Positions 47,092 to 48,001 of a DNA stretch of 48,001 nt are shown piece by piece. Every line of letters starts with the position of its first letter. Position 1 is the stretch's first letter. Source of the stretch: Dyadobacter bucti (GTDB lineage Bacteria > Bacteroidota > Bacteroidia > Cytophagales > Spirosomataceae); contig NZ_SWFP01000020.1 in NCBI RefSeq assembly GCF_005869225.1, positions 1-48,001 on the forward strand, read 5' to 3'. The notes under the pieces were generated by a model. It saw only the letters and a program-made list of their open reading frames with translations, did not search any database and had not been told where the DNA came from. The translations under genes and the position numbers were made by a program.

Positions 47092-47637
47092 ATGAAATCC
47101 ACAAAAAGCAAGACAACAGCCACAAAACAGATTACCGAGCAAGATGGCGAAAAACTGAAAGAGTTATTCGTTGATGGTCTTAAAGACATCTACTGGGCCG
47201 AGAAGAACCTGGCAAAGGCGCTTGTCAAGCTTGCAAAAAATGCAACATCCCAGGAGCTAAAATCTGCTTTTGAGCTGCATACCACACAGACCGAGCAGCA
47301 GATCGTGACTGTGGAGCAGGTCTTTGAAATTATCGGTGAAAAAGCGCAGGCCAAAAAGTGCGCTGCAATGGAAGGCCTTATTGAAGAAGCCAATGAAATC
47401 ATCGAAAGCACCGAAAAGGGAACGATGGTCCGGGATTGCGGACTGATCATGGCAGCCCAAAAAGTGGAGCACTATGAGATTGCGTCTTACGGTACGCTAA
47501 GAAACATTGCCCGCACACTTGGCTATGAGGATGCAGCAACCCTTTTACAACAGACGCTGGACCAAGAAGGCGAAACAGACCATATTTTGACCGAGCTTGC
47601 AGAGTCATACGTCAATGAGCAGGCTAGTGCTGAATAA
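47092..47637 (+). CDS. YciF/DUF892 ferritin-like protein
   Basis: 181 residues. A basic Thr/Lys N-terminus (MKSTKSKTTATKQITEQDGE) precedes a four-helix bundle: ELFVDGLKDIYWAEKNLAKA, HTTQTEQQIVTVEQVFEII, LIMAAQKVEHYEIASYGTLR and LLQQTLDQEGETDHILTELA. The spaced Glu/His residues match the di-iron-type YciF/DUF892 proteins induced under osmotic or oxidative stress. Divergent from the Mn-catalase operon. Confidence 0.93.
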   Translation: MKSTKSKTTATKQITEQDGEKLKELFVDGLKDIYWAEKNLAKALVKLAKNATSQELKSAFELHTTQTEQQIVTVEQVFEIIGEKAQAKKCAAMEGLIEEANEIIESTEKGTMVRDCGLIMAAQKVEHYEIASYGTLRNIARTLGYEDAATLLQQTLDQEGETDHILTELAESYVNEQASAE

Positions 47638-47653
47638 ACAGAATTGCAATTCG

Positions 47654-47685
47654 AAAGAAAGCTGGCACCTCTGCCAGCTTTCTTT
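47654..47685 (+). terminator. Rho-independent terminator
   Basis: Perfect 14-bp stem AAAGAAAGCTGGCA / TGCCAGCTTTCTTT with a CCTC loop, 16 bp after the YciF-like stop. Confidence 0.9.
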
Positions 47686-48001
47686 GTTGTAAGGGCCCCC
47701 AATGGAAAGACCTACACTTGTGCATGGACTCATCTATTTTCTATTTTACTGCTTGCGTTTGTTTGGGACTGCCAAAATTTTCATAGTGCGCATCAGCACT
47801 ATTCATGGTAACGCCATTAACGCAATCCTCACAAACCAGGTCCTCGGTCATGATGCCGATCTGGCGCTGATATTTTGGGGTAAACTAAAGAAAGGGAGAA
47901 AAACCGTCACGACTTTCGTGTAGCATTTTTACTTGGCATGAGTCCGGAATATTGAATTCTAAGGCGTTAGGTTCAAATCCATAATCGAGCCCAAATCAAA
48001 C
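47686..48001. other. Gap to window end, no supported gene
   Basis: A 73-codon frame at 47702-47923 (MERPTLVHGLIYFLFYCLRL...) follows the terminator. It has no recognisable domain or promoter, so it is not called. Confidence 0.45.

Noticed and set aside
47702..47923. 73-codon frame after the YciF terminator
   Set aside because: No motif, no promoter, spans a likely noncoding stretch.

Overview
The window looks like a mobile, decaying accessory region of a Bacteroidota genome, most likely from the Cytophagales/Spirosomaceae. Evidence for this is the TAnnTTTG-type promoter -7 boxes, weak or absent Shine-Dalgarno sequences, and Bacteroidota-type families (DUF2490 protein, PepSY-like secreted protein, TlpA-like secreted thioredoxin, CFI-box-CTERM tail). 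The genus is inference. About a third of the recognisable genes are broken by truncation, frameshift, nonsense codon or insertion.

Region 1 (1-9.1 kb). A 5'-truncated type ISP restriction-modification gene stops exactly at a 40-bp imperfect inverted repeat (3464), whose partner lies at 8516-8555. Between them are a phage-like gene with an in-frame stop, a lipoprotein, a broken and an intact single-domain response regulator, small proteins and a frameshifted subclass B3 metallo-beta-lactamase. A 73-aa hydrophobic peptide gene with its own promoter and terminator follows.

Region 2 (9.1-15 kb). A Tn3-family transposon can be delimited to the base: 9386-14864, 38-bp inverted repeats matching at 34/38, ATTAT target duplication. 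It carries a TlpA-like thioredoxin as cargo, a serine resolvase and a frameshifted TnpA. It has split a small HTH-like regulator gene whose promoter overlaps an 18-bp perfect palindrome.

Region 3 (15-24 kb). Small membrane proteins, secreted proteins of unknown function, a truncated Sel1-repeat lipoprotein and four tRNA genes in two pairs (Leu-UAA and CAU; Arg-UCU and Trp-CCA). The two pairs are separated by the Sel1 gene and an IS3-family element inserted in it.

Region 4 (24-31 kb). A decayed ArdC-like antirestriction gene, an intact two-gene type II R-M operon (PD-(D/E)XK nuclease plus N6-adenine methyltransferase), and a DnaQ-like exonuclease/CFI-box-CTERM fusion gene split by a second IS3-family element (28441-29664, CAATG duplication).

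Region 5 (31-48 kb). A more chromosomal, stress-related set. It has a secreted M20 amidohydrolase; a five-gene minus-strand cluster TerC - universal stress protein - ChaA-type Ca2+/H+ antiporter - PepSY-like protein - DUF2490 protein; a DedA protein; a split two-component kinase pair; an Mn-catalase/DsbA-like operon; and a divergent YciF/DUF892 ferritin-like gene. The DsbA-like and M20 genes each have a decayed second copy at the other end of this region: DsbA-like intact at 45.1 kb and broken at 32.5 kb, M20 intact at 33.2 kb and a fragment at 44.3 kb.

Taken together the window is a graveyard and landing zone for defence, phage and transposon DNA beside a cation/oxidative-stress gene set. 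No CRISPR array, rRNA or replication origin was seen.
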